Positions 7,442 through 15,528 of a DNA stretch of 24,311 bases are shown piece by piece. How positions within the stretch are numbered: position 1 is the stretch's first letter; every line of letters starts with the position of its first letter. The position numbers were made by a program, and so were the translations under genes. The stretch spans positions 1 through 24,311 of the forward strand of contig CBFHYU010000032.1 in assembly GCA_965660165.1 (NCBI GenBank), written 5' to 3'. The notes beneath the pieces are model-generated. The model was not told where the DNA came from, searched no databases, and saw only the letters and a list, made by a program, of their open reading frames with translations. This DNA comes from WTJO01 sp965660165. GTDB taxonomy: Bacteria > Pseudomonadota > Alphaproteobacteria > Puniceispirillales > Puniceispirillaceae.

Positions 7442-8602
7442 TCATCCATCTATGGCGCGTAATAAATCGCGCGAAATAATATGGCGCTGAATTTCAGACG
7501 TGCCATCCCAGATTCGTTCAACACGGGCATCACGCCAGAACCGCTCAAACGGCAAGTCTGACATTAACCCCATACCGCCATGAAGTTGCAAACAGCTATC
7601 AGTCACTCTGCCAAGCATTTCGGTTGCATACAGCTTGGCACTGGCAATCTCTCTGTTACATTCTTGCTTTTGGCTTAATTTCCATGCCGCTGACAGGGTA
7701 AGCCAGTCTGCAGCGTCAATTTCGGTAATCATATCTGCTAGCTGGAAGCTAACGCCTTGAAATTTGCTGATTTGCTGTCCAAATTGTTTGCGTTGTGCGG
7801 TAAATGGCAGCGTAAGCTCAAAGGCTCTTCTAGCTCTGCCAACAGCACTTGCGGCAACAGATAGGCGGGTGCCAGACAGCCAGTCATTAGCAACCTCAAA
7901 GCCATTATGAAGTGCGCCCAAAATCTGTGTTTTTGGCAGGCGGCATTCATCAAATCGTAAAATACAATTTTGATATCCGCGATGCGAGACAGAGTCATAT
8001 CCAGGTAAAATGTCAAAGCCTTTTGTGCCTTTATCTACCAGAAAACAGGTAATTTTCTTCTTCATTCCTCTGGCTGTTTCTTCTTCGCCTGTGGCCACAA
8101 ATACAATCACAAAATCAGCAATATTGGCATGGCTGATAAAATGTTTTGTGCCATTTATAATCCAGTCATCACCATCAGGGCGGGCATGGCACTTCATCCC
8201 TCTCAAGTCTGAACCCGCATCAGGTTCGGTCAGCGCCAGCGCATCAAATTTCTCACCAGCTACGGCTGGCAGAAGATATTTCTCGCGTTGTTCTGGATTA
8301 CACGCCATCAAAATGCCAGATGGGCGGCCAAAAAAGACAGTAAGCGCATAGGCGCCACGCCCTAATTCACGTTCTACCAGAGTAACATCAAATTCATTTA
8401 GGCCAGCCCCGCCAACTTCTTGGGGAAAATTACATCCAAAGAAGCCAAGCTCGCGGCATTTCGTGGCAATCTCTTTGCCTATCTCGTCAGGCACATATCC
8501 AAGCTTGTCAATTTGGGCTTCATGCGGATAGATTTCCTGTTCGACAAAGTGGCGCACAGTCCCAACTATCAATTCTTGTTCTTCAGATAAGGCAAAGTGC
8601 AT
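7442..8602 (-). CDS. Acyl-CoA dehydrogenase, probable gamma-butyrobetainyl-CoA dehydrogenase
   Basis: This 386-residue flavoprotein has the standard family layout: an N-terminal helical domain, the FAD/substrate segment ALTEPDAGSDLRG at about 121-133, WIINGTKHFIS, the helix segment AQRKQFGQQISKFQ, LHGGMGL and the C-terminal VERIWDGTSEIQRHII. In the operon it should oxidise gamma-butyrobetainyl-CoA to crotonobetainyl-CoA, passing electrons to ETF. The usual catalytic glutamate before Gly-Thr is Asp366 (IWDGT). I recall this variant in some other members, and E. coli CaiA also departs from Glu at this site, so it is not taken as inactivating. AAGGAAG upstream supports the ATG, 12 bases after the previous stop. 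Substrate specificity is inferred from context. Confidence 0.8.
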   Translation of the reverse strand: MHFALSEEQELIVGTVRHFVEQEIYPHEAQIDKLGYVPDEIGKEIATKCRELGFFGCNFPQEVGGAGLNEFDVTLVERELGRGAYALTVFFGRPSGILMACNPEQREKYLLPAVAGEKFDALALTEPDAGSDLRGMKCHARPDGDDWIINGTKHFISHANIADFVIVFVATGEEETARGMKKKITCFLVDKGTKGFDILPGYDSVSHRGYQNCILRFDECRLPKTQILGALHNGFEVANDWLSGTRLSVAASAVGRARRAFELTLPFTAQRKQFGQQISKFQGVSFQLADMITEIDAADWLTLSAAWKLSQKQECNREIASAKLYATEMLGRVTDSCLQLHGGMGLMSDLPFERFWRDARVERIWDGTSEIQRHIISRDLLRAIDG

Positions 8603-8614
8603 TACGGGCTTCCT

Positions 8615-10084
8615 TTATCCAACATGGCGGCCAACATAATCAGCTGTTGGTATAGTATCATGTGCTGTTTGTATCAGTGCGATAGTATCCAGCACTTCTT
8701 GTGATGCTGGACAGGCTTTATTTTCTGCTCTGTTGACATGAATTAGCATATGCTCTGCTGTTGAGATAAGGTCATTGGCTGCATTATACATCTCATGCAC
8801 AAGATGAAGTTTTTTCGGACTATGAGACTGGATAAGGGTTTTGACCTCGATCATCTCATTCAGCTTTGCTTCTGCCAGATGGCGAATATGTGTCTCAACG
8901 GTATAATAGCTCGTGCCTTTTGCGATATAGCTATCATCTACCCCGACCATCGCCAGAAATGTATCTGTGGCCTCAGAAAATATCTGCAAATAGCGAAATT
9001 CTGTCATATGCCCGTTATAATCCAGCCATGAAGCCAGCACGCTAGCATGATGGGTTGATAGAGGCTCTGATGATATGTGCGGCGGCATTTTGGGTGCAGT
9101 AAGGCTGGCATTTGGGGCAAAATGTGCTTCACATTCAGCCAGAAATGCCCCTGCGCCCCACCCATGTGATTTTAGCGTCTTCAGAAAGCCTATCAGATTT
9201 TTATCTCTGATACGCTCAAGCTGGCGAATGGAAAATGCGCCAGATTGCGCATCTGACTGAGCGGCAATGGTATCGATAAGCTGGTCATCTAATTCTGGTA
9301 CATCCATCAATTTTGTCCATGGCCATTTCAGGGCAGGGCCGAATTGTTCCAAGAAATGACGCATGCCAGCCTCACCGCCAGCAATGCGGTAGGTTTCAAA
9401 CAGCCCCATCTGAGCCCATCTCAGCCCAAAGCTATGGGTGATAATATCATCTATTGTTTGTGTGGTTGCGATATTATCTTTGACCAGCCACAAGGCTTCG
9501 CGCCAAACCGCCTCTAGCAAGCGGTCGCCTACATGTGCATCAATTTCGCCTTCAATATGTACGGCTTTCATACCAATATTGGCCAGAATATCTTTGGCCG
9601 TGCTGATAATGGCATTGTCAGACGCATCAGAAGCTACCAGCTCGACAAGTGGCAACAGATACACAGGATTATAGGGGTGCGTGACAATAATCTGGGCTGG
9701 CCGAATTGCGCCGATTTGCAGGTCAGTTGGGGTAAAGCCAGAGGTAGATGAGCCGATAATCGCATCCACATCACAAAGAGGCTGAATCTCAGCATATATA
9801 TTGTGTTTTATGTCAAGCCGTTCTGGCACTGATTCTTGTATCCAGCTTGCACCCGCTAGCGCATCTGCCAGATTATCACAAAACCGTATCTGTCCTTCTT
9901 CTGGCAGGGCAGTATCAAATAGTTGGGGATAGGCAAGGCGCGCATTCTCTAGCACATCAGTTAATTTGCGTTCAGCATCAGCATCAGGGTCAAAGATATT
10001 TACATCCCATCCGCTTAGGCAGAACCGTGCCGCCCATCCGCCGCCTATAACGCCGCCACCAATAATGCAAGCCTGCTGTCTCAT
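8615..10084 (-). CDS. lcdH: L-carnitine dehydrogenase fused to betainyl-CoA thioesterase
   Basis: The 489-residue protein is a two-domain fusion. Residues 1-315 are a 3-hydroxyacyl-CoA-dehydrogenase-like NAD enzyme: the dinucleotide loop is IIGGGVIGGGWAARF (7-21), with SSTSG at 112-116 and the catalytic pair likely His136 (THPYNP) and Glu148 (LVELV). Residues about 340-489 are a hotdog thioesterase with DYNGHM at 355-360. Together they should oxidise L-carnitine to 3-dehydrocarnitine and hydrolyse betainyl-CoA (possibly also carnitinyl-CoA) to the free betaine. This fusion is known in rhizobial carnitine degradation, while Pseudomonas has separate CdhA and CdhB. I chose the ATG at 10084: it has AGGA about 9 bases upstream and starts right before the Rossmann strand. 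The longer open frame to 10177 would overlap the BKACE gene. Confidence 0.9.
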   Translation of the reverse strand: MRQQACIIGGGVIGGGWAARFCLSGWDVNIFDPDADAERKLTDVLENARLAYPQLFDTALPEEGQIRFCDNLADALAGASWIQESVPERLDIKHNIYAEIQPLCDVDAIIGSSTSGFTPTDLQIGAIRPAQIIVTHPYNPVYLLPLVELVASDASDNAIISTAKDILANIGMKAVHIEGEIDAHVGDRLLEAVWREALWLVKDNIATTQTIDDIITHSFGLRWAQMGLFETYRIAGGEAGMRHFLEQFGPALKWPWTKLMDVPELDDQLIDTIAAQSDAQSGAFSIRQLERIRDKNLIGFLKTLKSHGWGAGAFLAECEAHFAPNASLTAPKMPPHISSEPLSTHHASVLASWLDYNGHMTEFRYLQIFSEATDTFLAMVGVDDSYIAKGTSYYTVETHIRHLAEAKLNEMIEVKTLIQSHSPKKLHLVHEMYNAANDLISTAEHMLIHVNRAENKACPASQEVLDTIALIQTAHDTIPTADYVGRHVG

Positions 10085-10094
10085 AGAAAATGTC

Positions 10095-11006
10095 CTAATG
10101 TTTGGGTGCGCGTTTGCTAAGGCCAAGCTTGTCACGGACTTGTTGAGGGCCAATAATCTGTGCGCCCATAGCCTCAATAATGATTTTTGCGCGTGCTACC
10201 AATGTGTCATTTGTGGCAAGCACGCCTTTATCCAAATATAAATTATCTTCTAAGCCAACGCGGACATTGCCCCCTGCCAGTACAGAGGCGGCTACATAAG
10301 CCATTTGGTTGCGCCCTAGCGAAAAAGCTGAAAACACCCAATTATCAGGCACATTATTTACCATTGCCATAAAGGTGTTGAGGTCATCAGGTGCGCCCCA
10401 TGGCACGCCCATACATAGCTGGACAAGAGCATCTTCTGCCAGATACCCCTCTTTTATGAGCTGTTTTGCGTACCATAAATGGCCAGTATCAAAGGCCTCA
10501 ATCTCTGCCTTTACGCCCAATTCTGTCATCATGCCAGCCATAGCTCTCAGCATGCCAGGCGTATTTGTCATCACATAATCTGCTTCAGCAAAATTCATAG
10601 TGCCACAATCAAGCGTGCAAATCTCAGGCAGACATTCAGCAATATGGGCGACACGCTCGCTTGCGCTGGCCATATCGGTGGCAGCTGTTAATGGTAGCGG
10701 CGCATCTGGCCCGCCAAAGATCATATCCCCGCCCATACCAGCTGTTAAATTCAGCACAACATCAATTTCAGCGTCTCTAATCCTGTCAGTAACCTCACGA
10801 TAATAGTGTAGCTCGCGACTTGGCGCCCCTGTTTCGGGGTCTCGGACATGACAATGTACAATCGCAGCGCCTGCTTTTGCGGCGGCGATCGCGCTATCAG
10901 CTATCTGTTTTGGACTTCTTGGCACATGCGGGCTTCTATCTTGAGTGGCGCCTGAGCCTGTCACAGCGCAGGTGATAAACACCTCTTTATTCATAGCAAG
11001 TGGCAT
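10095..11006 (-). CDS. BKACE (DUF849) family, 3-dehydrocarnitine cleavage enzyme
   Basis: The 303-residue TIM-barrel protein belongs to the beta-keto acid cleavage enzymes. The zinc ligands are visible as His51 and His53 in VHCHVRDPETG and Glu253 in VRVGLEDNLY. Other blocks are ITCAVTGSG, LNLTAGMGG and FDTGHLW. BKACEs condense a beta-keto acid with acetyl-CoA to give acetoacetate and a new acyl-CoA. Next to carnitine dehydrogenase the substrate should be 3-dehydrocarnitine and the products betainyl-CoA and acetoacetate, as for Pseudomonas CdhC. It is the first gene of the operon, with an excellent AGGAGA about 7 bases before the ATG. The dehydrogenase-thioesterase that consumes betainyl-CoA starts 10 bases downstream. 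Confidence 0.88.
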   Translation of the reverse strand: MPLAMNKEVFITCAVTGSGATQDRSPHVPRSPKQIADSAIAAAKAGAAIVHCHVRDPETGAPSRELHYYREVTDRIRDAEIDVVLNLTAGMGGDMIFGGPDAPLPLTAATDMASASERVAHIAECLPEICTLDCGTMNFAEADYVMTNTPGMLRAMAGMMTELGVKAEIEAFDTGHLWYAKQLIKEGYLAEDALVQLCMGVPWGAPDDLNTFMAMVNNVPDNWVFSAFSLGRNQMAYVAASVLAGGNVRVGLEDNLYLDKGVLATNDTLVARAKIIIEAMGAQIIGPQQVRDKLGLSKRAPKH

Positions 11007-11027
11007 AATTTATCTCCTGATAGCTGA

Positions 11028-11033
11028 ATTATA
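11028..11033 (-). promoter_or_regulatory. Candidate -10 element of the carnitine operon promoter
   Basis: On the minus strand a perfect TATAAT lies at 11033-11028, 22 bases upstream of the first operon gene, and would give a very short leader. I see no good -35 hexamer 16-18 bases further upstream, so activation by a regulator is possible. The divergent MFS gene shares this 236-base intergenic region. Confidence 0.35.
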
Positions 11034-11242
11034 TGTCTTTGCAGATAAGGTCGGGTTAATAGATGGTATTGTGCTAGTATGGCATAGGATTTTGCCGTAT
11101 AAGACACTAATGATACAAAAACGGTCAAAATAACAGCTAGTTTTTCTTCCAATGCTTCGAGAAACGCCTCATATCGCCCAGCATTTTGTTAGCGATAGGG
11201 TAAGACGAGAAGATGTTTAGCACAGCGATGATATGGTGATAT

Positions 11243-12502
11243 ATGGCAGATAAAGATAGTCAGATACCTGCTTTGGGCGGCGTGCGTGCGTGGTGCATGT
11301 GGCTAATTGCTGGGTTAAGCTTTGGATATGCCTTTTTCCATCGAGTGACTCCCTCTGTCATGGTATCTGAATTGATGACAGATTTTGCTATTGGCGGTGC
11401 AATGCTTGGCGCTTTGTCAGCGCTTTATTTTTATCCTTATGTGGTGTTGCAGATTCCGCTAGGGGCGTTGCTTCAGATGTTTGGTACACGGATGCTACTA
11501 GGTCTGGCGCTTTTGCTTGCGGCTCTTGGCTCATTGATTTTTGGGCTGTCAGAGACGATATTGCCAGCCTATTTCGGACGTATTTTAATTGGTGTTGGCT
11601 GTTCAGTCGGATTTTTGGGCTCGCTAGCTTTGGCATCAAAATGGTTCAAGCCAGAGCAATATGCCTTTCTGGCAGGGCTTGCGATGTTTATGGGCATGTC
11701 AAGCGGGATGCTGGCGCAAAAACCCCTAGCATTTGTGATTGAAGCATCAGGCTGGCGTGAGGCTATGTATATGCTTGCTATTTGCGGCGCTATCTTGGCT
11801 TTGGCAGCCTTTATCTTTATTCGCAATAGCCCTCAGCACATGCCAGCCGCTAGCACGCCCAAGATGAGCTGGCATGATTTAGGGCGGGATTTGCGGGATG
11901 CGCTATCCAGCGCAGATGTCTGGAAGATAGCGTTTGTGGCGGCTGCTATGTCAGGGCCTATGCTGGCACTTGGTGCGCTTTGGGGCACGCCTTATGTGGT
12001 TCAGGCTTATGGTCTATCGCGTCCAGATGCTGCCTTTCAAATGTCATATCTGTTGATGGGCTGGGCCATAGGCGCGCCGTTTTGGGGCTGGGTATCTGCT
12101 AGAACTGGCAAGCTAAAGCTGATTTTGGTGGTGAATGCCACGATATTATCTGGGCTGGTTGCCATAATCATTGCTGTGCCGGCATTGCCTCTGGTTTGGT
12201 TTAGCGTTATCGTATGGTTGATGGGTATTACAGGCGGCGGTATGAGCGCCTGTTTTGGGCTGGTAAGACAGGTTGTAACAGATAAGCTGGCAGGCGCGGC
12301 TACGGGGGTTGTGAACTCGCTAACCGTTGCGTCAGGCGCTGTGTTGCAGCCTCTTGTCGGGTTGGGGCTGGATTTGCTATGGTCTGGCCAGCTAGTAAAT
12401 GGAGCTAGGCTGTATCAGGCCAGTGAATACCGGATATCATTTATCATTATTCTGGTATCTTGCGGTCTTGGTGTCATTACAGCTCTGACGTTAAAAGAAT
12501 AA
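11243..12502 (+). CDS. MFS transporter (12-TM), substrate unknown
   Basis: The 419-residue protein is almost wholly hydrophobic, with twelve predicted membrane helices in two six-helix halves separated by a polar loop near residues 193-220. After the first helices comes the major-facilitator loop GALLQMFGTRMLLGLAL, a form of motif A, and FGRILIGVGCSVGFLG resembles the helix-4 motif. It is an inner-membrane secondary transporter. The gene is divergent from the carnitine operon, which itself lacks a transporter, so uptake of a carnitine-like betaine is a reasonable guess and no more. Carnitine carriers known from enterics are of the BCCT type, so MFS would be an alternative route. GGTGA about 7 bases before the ATG supports the start. 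Confidence 0.75.
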   Translation: MADKDSQIPALGGVRAWCMWLIAGLSFGYAFFHRVTPSVMVSELMTDFAIGGAMLGALSALYFYPYVVLQIPLGALLQMFGTRMLLGLALLLAALGSLIFGLSETILPAYFGRILIGVGCSVGFLGSLALASKWFKPEQYAFLAGLAMFMGMSSGMLAQKPLAFVIEASGWREAMYMLAICGAILALAAFIFIRNSPQHMPAASTPKMSWHDLGRDLRDALSSADVWKIAFVAAAMSGPMLALGALWGTPYVVQAYGLSRPDAAFQMSYLLMGWAIGAPFWGWVSARTGKLKLILVVNATILSGLVAIIIAVPALPLVWFSVIVWLMGITGGGMSACFGLVRQVVTDKLAGAATGVVNSLTVASGAVLQPLVGLGLDLLWSGQLVNGARLYQASEYRISFIIILVSCGLGVITALTLKE

Positions 12503-12554
12503 TCTTAGAACGCCTGATAATATTGAGGCTGTTCAAGAGGGGGAGGGCAGCATT

Positions 12555-13976
12555 ATGCGCGCTACGAAAATTGTTGCCACGTTGGGGCCTTCATCCTCAG
12601 ATGAAGCTCAGATACTACGGCTTGCCTCTGCTGGCGCAAATGTTTTCAGATTAAATTTCTCGCATGGCACACATGATGAGCATAAATCCCGAATTACCGC
12701 CATTCGGGCGGTTGAAGGTCAGATTGGCCAGCCTTTGGGCATTATTGCTGATCTGCAAGGGCCAAAATATAGAATTGGCGATGTTGACAGTGTTGTTGAA
12801 TGCGAGCAAGGCGCAGAAATATGTTTTGCGCTTCCTGAAAAAACCGCTCTAGCAGAAGCAGAATTTGCAGGCGTTCAGGCAATAGTGCCCCTGCCGCATG
12901 AAGATATTTTTGCCGCAATAATGCCAAAAGCACGCCTGCTGATGGATGATGGAAAGCTTGAGCTTACGGTATTATCTGTAAAAGACGGTATGTTCTCAGC
13001 AAAGACACAGAATAAAGGCAAAATTTCAAGCAAGAAGGGCGTGAATTTACCAGATACAGCGCTTGATATTACGCCATTAACACAAAAAGACAGAGATGAT
13101 CTGGCGTTTGCCTTGCAAGCGGGGGTTGATTTTGTTGCGCTTTCATTTGTGCAACGGGCAAAAGATGTAATTGAGGCGCGTACTCTTATTGGCAAAAAAG
13201 CGCAGATAATCGCCAAAATTGAAAAGCCATTGGCGCTAAATGACATTGACGATATTATAGCTGCAACAGATGCGGTGATGGTTGCACGTGGTGATTTAGG
13301 GGTTGAATTACCCGCCCCGCTGGTGCCGTCAATTCAGAAAAATCTGGTCGCAAAATGCAGACGTGTTGGCAAGCCTGTGATCGTAGCAACGCAAATGCTT
13401 GAAAGCATGATTATATCGCCCACCCCAACCCGTGCTGAAGCCTCAGATGTTGCAGGGGCGGTGTTTGATGGCGCAGATGCGGTGATGCTGTCTGCTGAGA
13501 CAGCGGCAGGGCAATATCCTGTTGAATCAGTGTCCATGATGGCTTCTATTGCACAGGCGGCAGAAGATCATATCGCACTATATCCGCATGATGGCCCTGC
13601 ACGGATGGATGTTGAGAATTCTATTTATCATGCAGTGGCTGAAGCAGCGGTGCGGCTTGCTGAGGCGATCGAGGCAAGTGCAATTATCGCCTTTACAGCC
13701 TCAGGCAATACGGCTGTCAGATTGGCACGGGAACGCCCAAAGCGGCCTATCTTAGTGTTGTCTCCGTCTATTGAAGTTGAACGCCAGCTCTCAGTATTAT
13801 GGGGTACACAAAGCTGTCATCAGGCAGAATCAAGTTATGAAGATGCGGTAGAAGAAGCTGTCCGACAAGTCTATGAGCGCAAGCTTGGCGCGGCTGGCCA
13901 GTCAGTTGTTCTAGTGTCTGGCATGCCGTTTGGGCTGGCTGGCACAACCAATGCCTTGCGTGTTGTCAATTTGTGA
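12555..13976 (+). CDS. pyk: Pyruvate kinase
   Basis: The 473-residue enzyme converts phosphoenolpyruvate and ADP to pyruvate and ATP, the last step of glycolysis. Family motifs are complete: TKIVATLGPSS (4-14), FRLNFSHG (31-38, with the Arg and Asn of the active site), DLQGPKYR (66-73), KIEKP with the catalytic Lys221, MVARGDLGVE (242-251), ATQMLESM (278-285), TRAEASDVAGAVFDGADAV (292-310) and an allosteric-type C-terminal domain from about 350. Length is normal. A purine-rich GGGGGAGGG upstream supports the ATG at 12555. The next gene, an ABC-importer ATPase, starts 16 bases downstream, so the two are probably co-transcribed. This is an unusual pairing. Confidence 0.95.
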   Translation: MRATKIVATLGPSSSDEAQILRLASAGANVFRLNFSHGTHDEHKSRITAIRAVEGQIGQPLGIIADLQGPKYRIGDVDSVVECEQGAEICFALPEKTALAEAEFAGVQAIVPLPHEDIFAAIMPKARLLMDDGKLELTVLSVKDGMFSAKTQNKGKISSKKGVNLPDTALDITPLTQKDRDDLAFALQAGVDFVALSFVQRAKDVIEARTLIGKKAQIIAKIEKPLALNDIDDIIAATDAVMVARGDLGVELPAPLVPSIQKNLVAKCRRVGKPVIVATQMLESMIISPTPTRAEASDVAGAVFDGADAVMLSAETAAGQYPVESVSMMASIAQAAEDHIALYPHDGPARMDVENSIYHAVAEAAVRLAEAIEASAIIAFTASGNTAVRLARERPKRPILVLSPSIEVERQLSVLWGTQSCHQAESSYEDAVEEAVRQVYERKLGAAGQSVVLVSGMPFGLAGTTNALRVVNL

Positions 13977-13992
13977 TAGCTAGGGGGACGCT

Positions 13993-15528
13993 ATGGGTCA
14001 GCCAAATCAGGATGAAATATTGCTGGAAGCACGCAAAGTCAGCAAATATTTTGGTGATTTTGTTGCGAATGACAGCATTGATTTTTCTATCAGACCTGGC
14101 GAGATATTGGCGCTTTTGGGTGAAAATGGGGCTGGTAAATCAACCTTTGTAAAGTTGATTTATGGCCTGCTGGCACCAGATGAAGGTGCATTTTACTGGC
14201 AATCAAAACCGTTAAATTTGACTAGCCCCCAACAGGCACGTGAAATTGGTATTGGGATGGTATTTCAGCATTTCTCACTTTTTGAGATGCTTAGCGTTGC
14301 TGAAAATATAGAACTTGCACTTCCAGGCGTGCATGACAGGGATAAGCTAGCCAATTTGATTGCCGAGAAATCTGCTGCCTATGGTATTCCGCTAAATCCA
14401 GATAGTCTGACAGCAGACCTATCTGTGAGCCAGCGTCAGAGGGTAGAAATTTTAAGGTGCCTGCTTCAGGATCCAAAATTGCTGATTATGGATGAGCCAA
14501 CATCAGTGCTAACCCCGCAAGAGGCAAACCAGCTATTTGAGGTGATTGAACAGCTTGCTGATTCTGGCTGTGCTGTGCTGTTTATATCGCACAAGCTAGA
14601 TGAGGTAAAACGCCTGACAAAGCGGGCGGTGATTTTGCGTGCTGGCCAGAAAGTCGCTGATGTAGATAGCAAACAAAAAAGCGCTGGCGAACTTGCTGCG
14701 CTGATGGTTGGTGATGAAGTTGCCCATATCAAACGTCAGTCTGCACCAAAGCAAAGCCTGCCTAGATGTTCGATATCTGGGTTAAGCCGCCCTGCTGAAG
14801 GCCCGTTTAATGTGGCGCTAAGGCAGATTGAACTTACTGTTAATCAGGGCGAAATTCTTGGTATTGCGGGTATTGCGGGGAATGGGCAAACAGAATTGAT
14901 GGATGCGCTAACAGGTGAATGGACAGATAACACAGGCGCCGTGTCTATTGTGCTTCATAGCGACAATCACACTGATATTGAGCTTGGCAGAAAAGGGCCT
15001 GCTGAACGCCGCAAGGCGGGGGTTGGTTTTGTGCCAGAAGAACGAAATGGGCATGCCGCTATTGCTAGCTTTAGCCTGTCTGAAAACGCCCTGCTCACAA
15101 GCCATCATATTGAACAGGCTAGCCGATATGATCTGATAAATGATAGCTATTGCCGCCAGTTTTCAGAGCAAGTTACACAGGATTTTGATGTGCGCTTGCC
15201 CTCTAAAAACCCACAAGCAAGCCAGCTTTCAGGTGGCAATCTTCAAAAATTTGTAGTGGGTAGGGAAATTTTGAAATCACCTGCCTTGCTAGTGGTGTCA
15301 CAGCCAACTTGGGGGGTTGATATCGGGGCTGCTATTTTCATCAGAAAGGCAATGTTAAGACTGGCTGAACAAGGTGGCGCTGTTGTGATGATATCTCAGG
15401 ATCTAGAAGAGATTTTCAGCATTTCTCACCGAATTGCGGTGATCAATAATGGCCAACTTTCAGACATTTATGATGCGTCTTCTGTAACCGCGCAGAAGGT
15501 AGGGTTGCTGATGGGAGGTGCGGCATGA
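13993..15528 (+). CDS. ABC importer ATPase, nucleoside/BMP-type (NupO/YufO-like, two fused ABC domains)
   Basis: The 511-residue protein has two ATPase domains in tandem. The first is complete: Walker A GENGAGKST (43-51), Q-loop VFQHFSLFE (90-98), signature LSVSQRQR (143-150), Walker B LLIMDEPTS (163-171) and the switch histidine His200. The second is degenerate, as is usual in this family: a P-loop-like GIAGNGQTEL (293-302), signature LSGGNLQK (412-419), and a Walker B region LLVVSQPTWGVDIGA where DEP is replaced by SQP. It powers uptake through the two permeases encoded next. The family imports nucleosides and similar compounds with a BMP-type binding protein. AGGGGGA supports the ATG. The stop overlaps the next start (ATGA). 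Confidence 0.9.
   Translation: MGQPNQDEILLEARKVSKYFGDFVANDSIDFSIRPGEILALLGENGAGKSTFVKLIYGLLAPDEGAFYWQSKPLNLTSPQQAREIGIGMVFQHFSLFEMLSVAENIELALPGVHDRDKLANLIAEKSAAYGIPLNPDSLTADLSVSQRQRVEILRCLLQDPKLLIMDEPTSVLTPQEANQLFEVIEQLADSGCAVLFISHKLDEVKRLTKRAVILRAGQKVADVDSKQKSAGELAALMVGDEVAHIKRQSAPKQSLPRCSISGLSRPAEGPFNVALRQIELTVNQGEILGIAGIAGNGQTELMDALTGEWTDNTGAVSIVLHSDNHTDIELGRKGPAERRKAGVGFVPEERNGHAAIASFSLSENALLTSHHIEQASRYDLINDSYCRQFSEQVTQDFDVRLPSKNPQASQLSGGNLQKFVVGREILKSPALLVVSQPTWGVDIGAAIFIRKAMLRLAEQGGAVVMISQDLEEIFSISHRIAVINNGQLSDIYDASSVTAQKVGLLMGGAA

Noticed and set aside
10085..10177. Upstream extension of the carnitine dehydrogenase frame
   Set aside because: It lies inside the BKACE gene, lacks a ribosome-binding site and puts 31 unrelated residues before the Rossmann strand.
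4566..11006. The carnitine cluster as a wholly new pathway
   Set aside because: All five enzyme types and the overall chemistry are known from other Proteobacteria. Only details such as the ligase type and gene order are notable.
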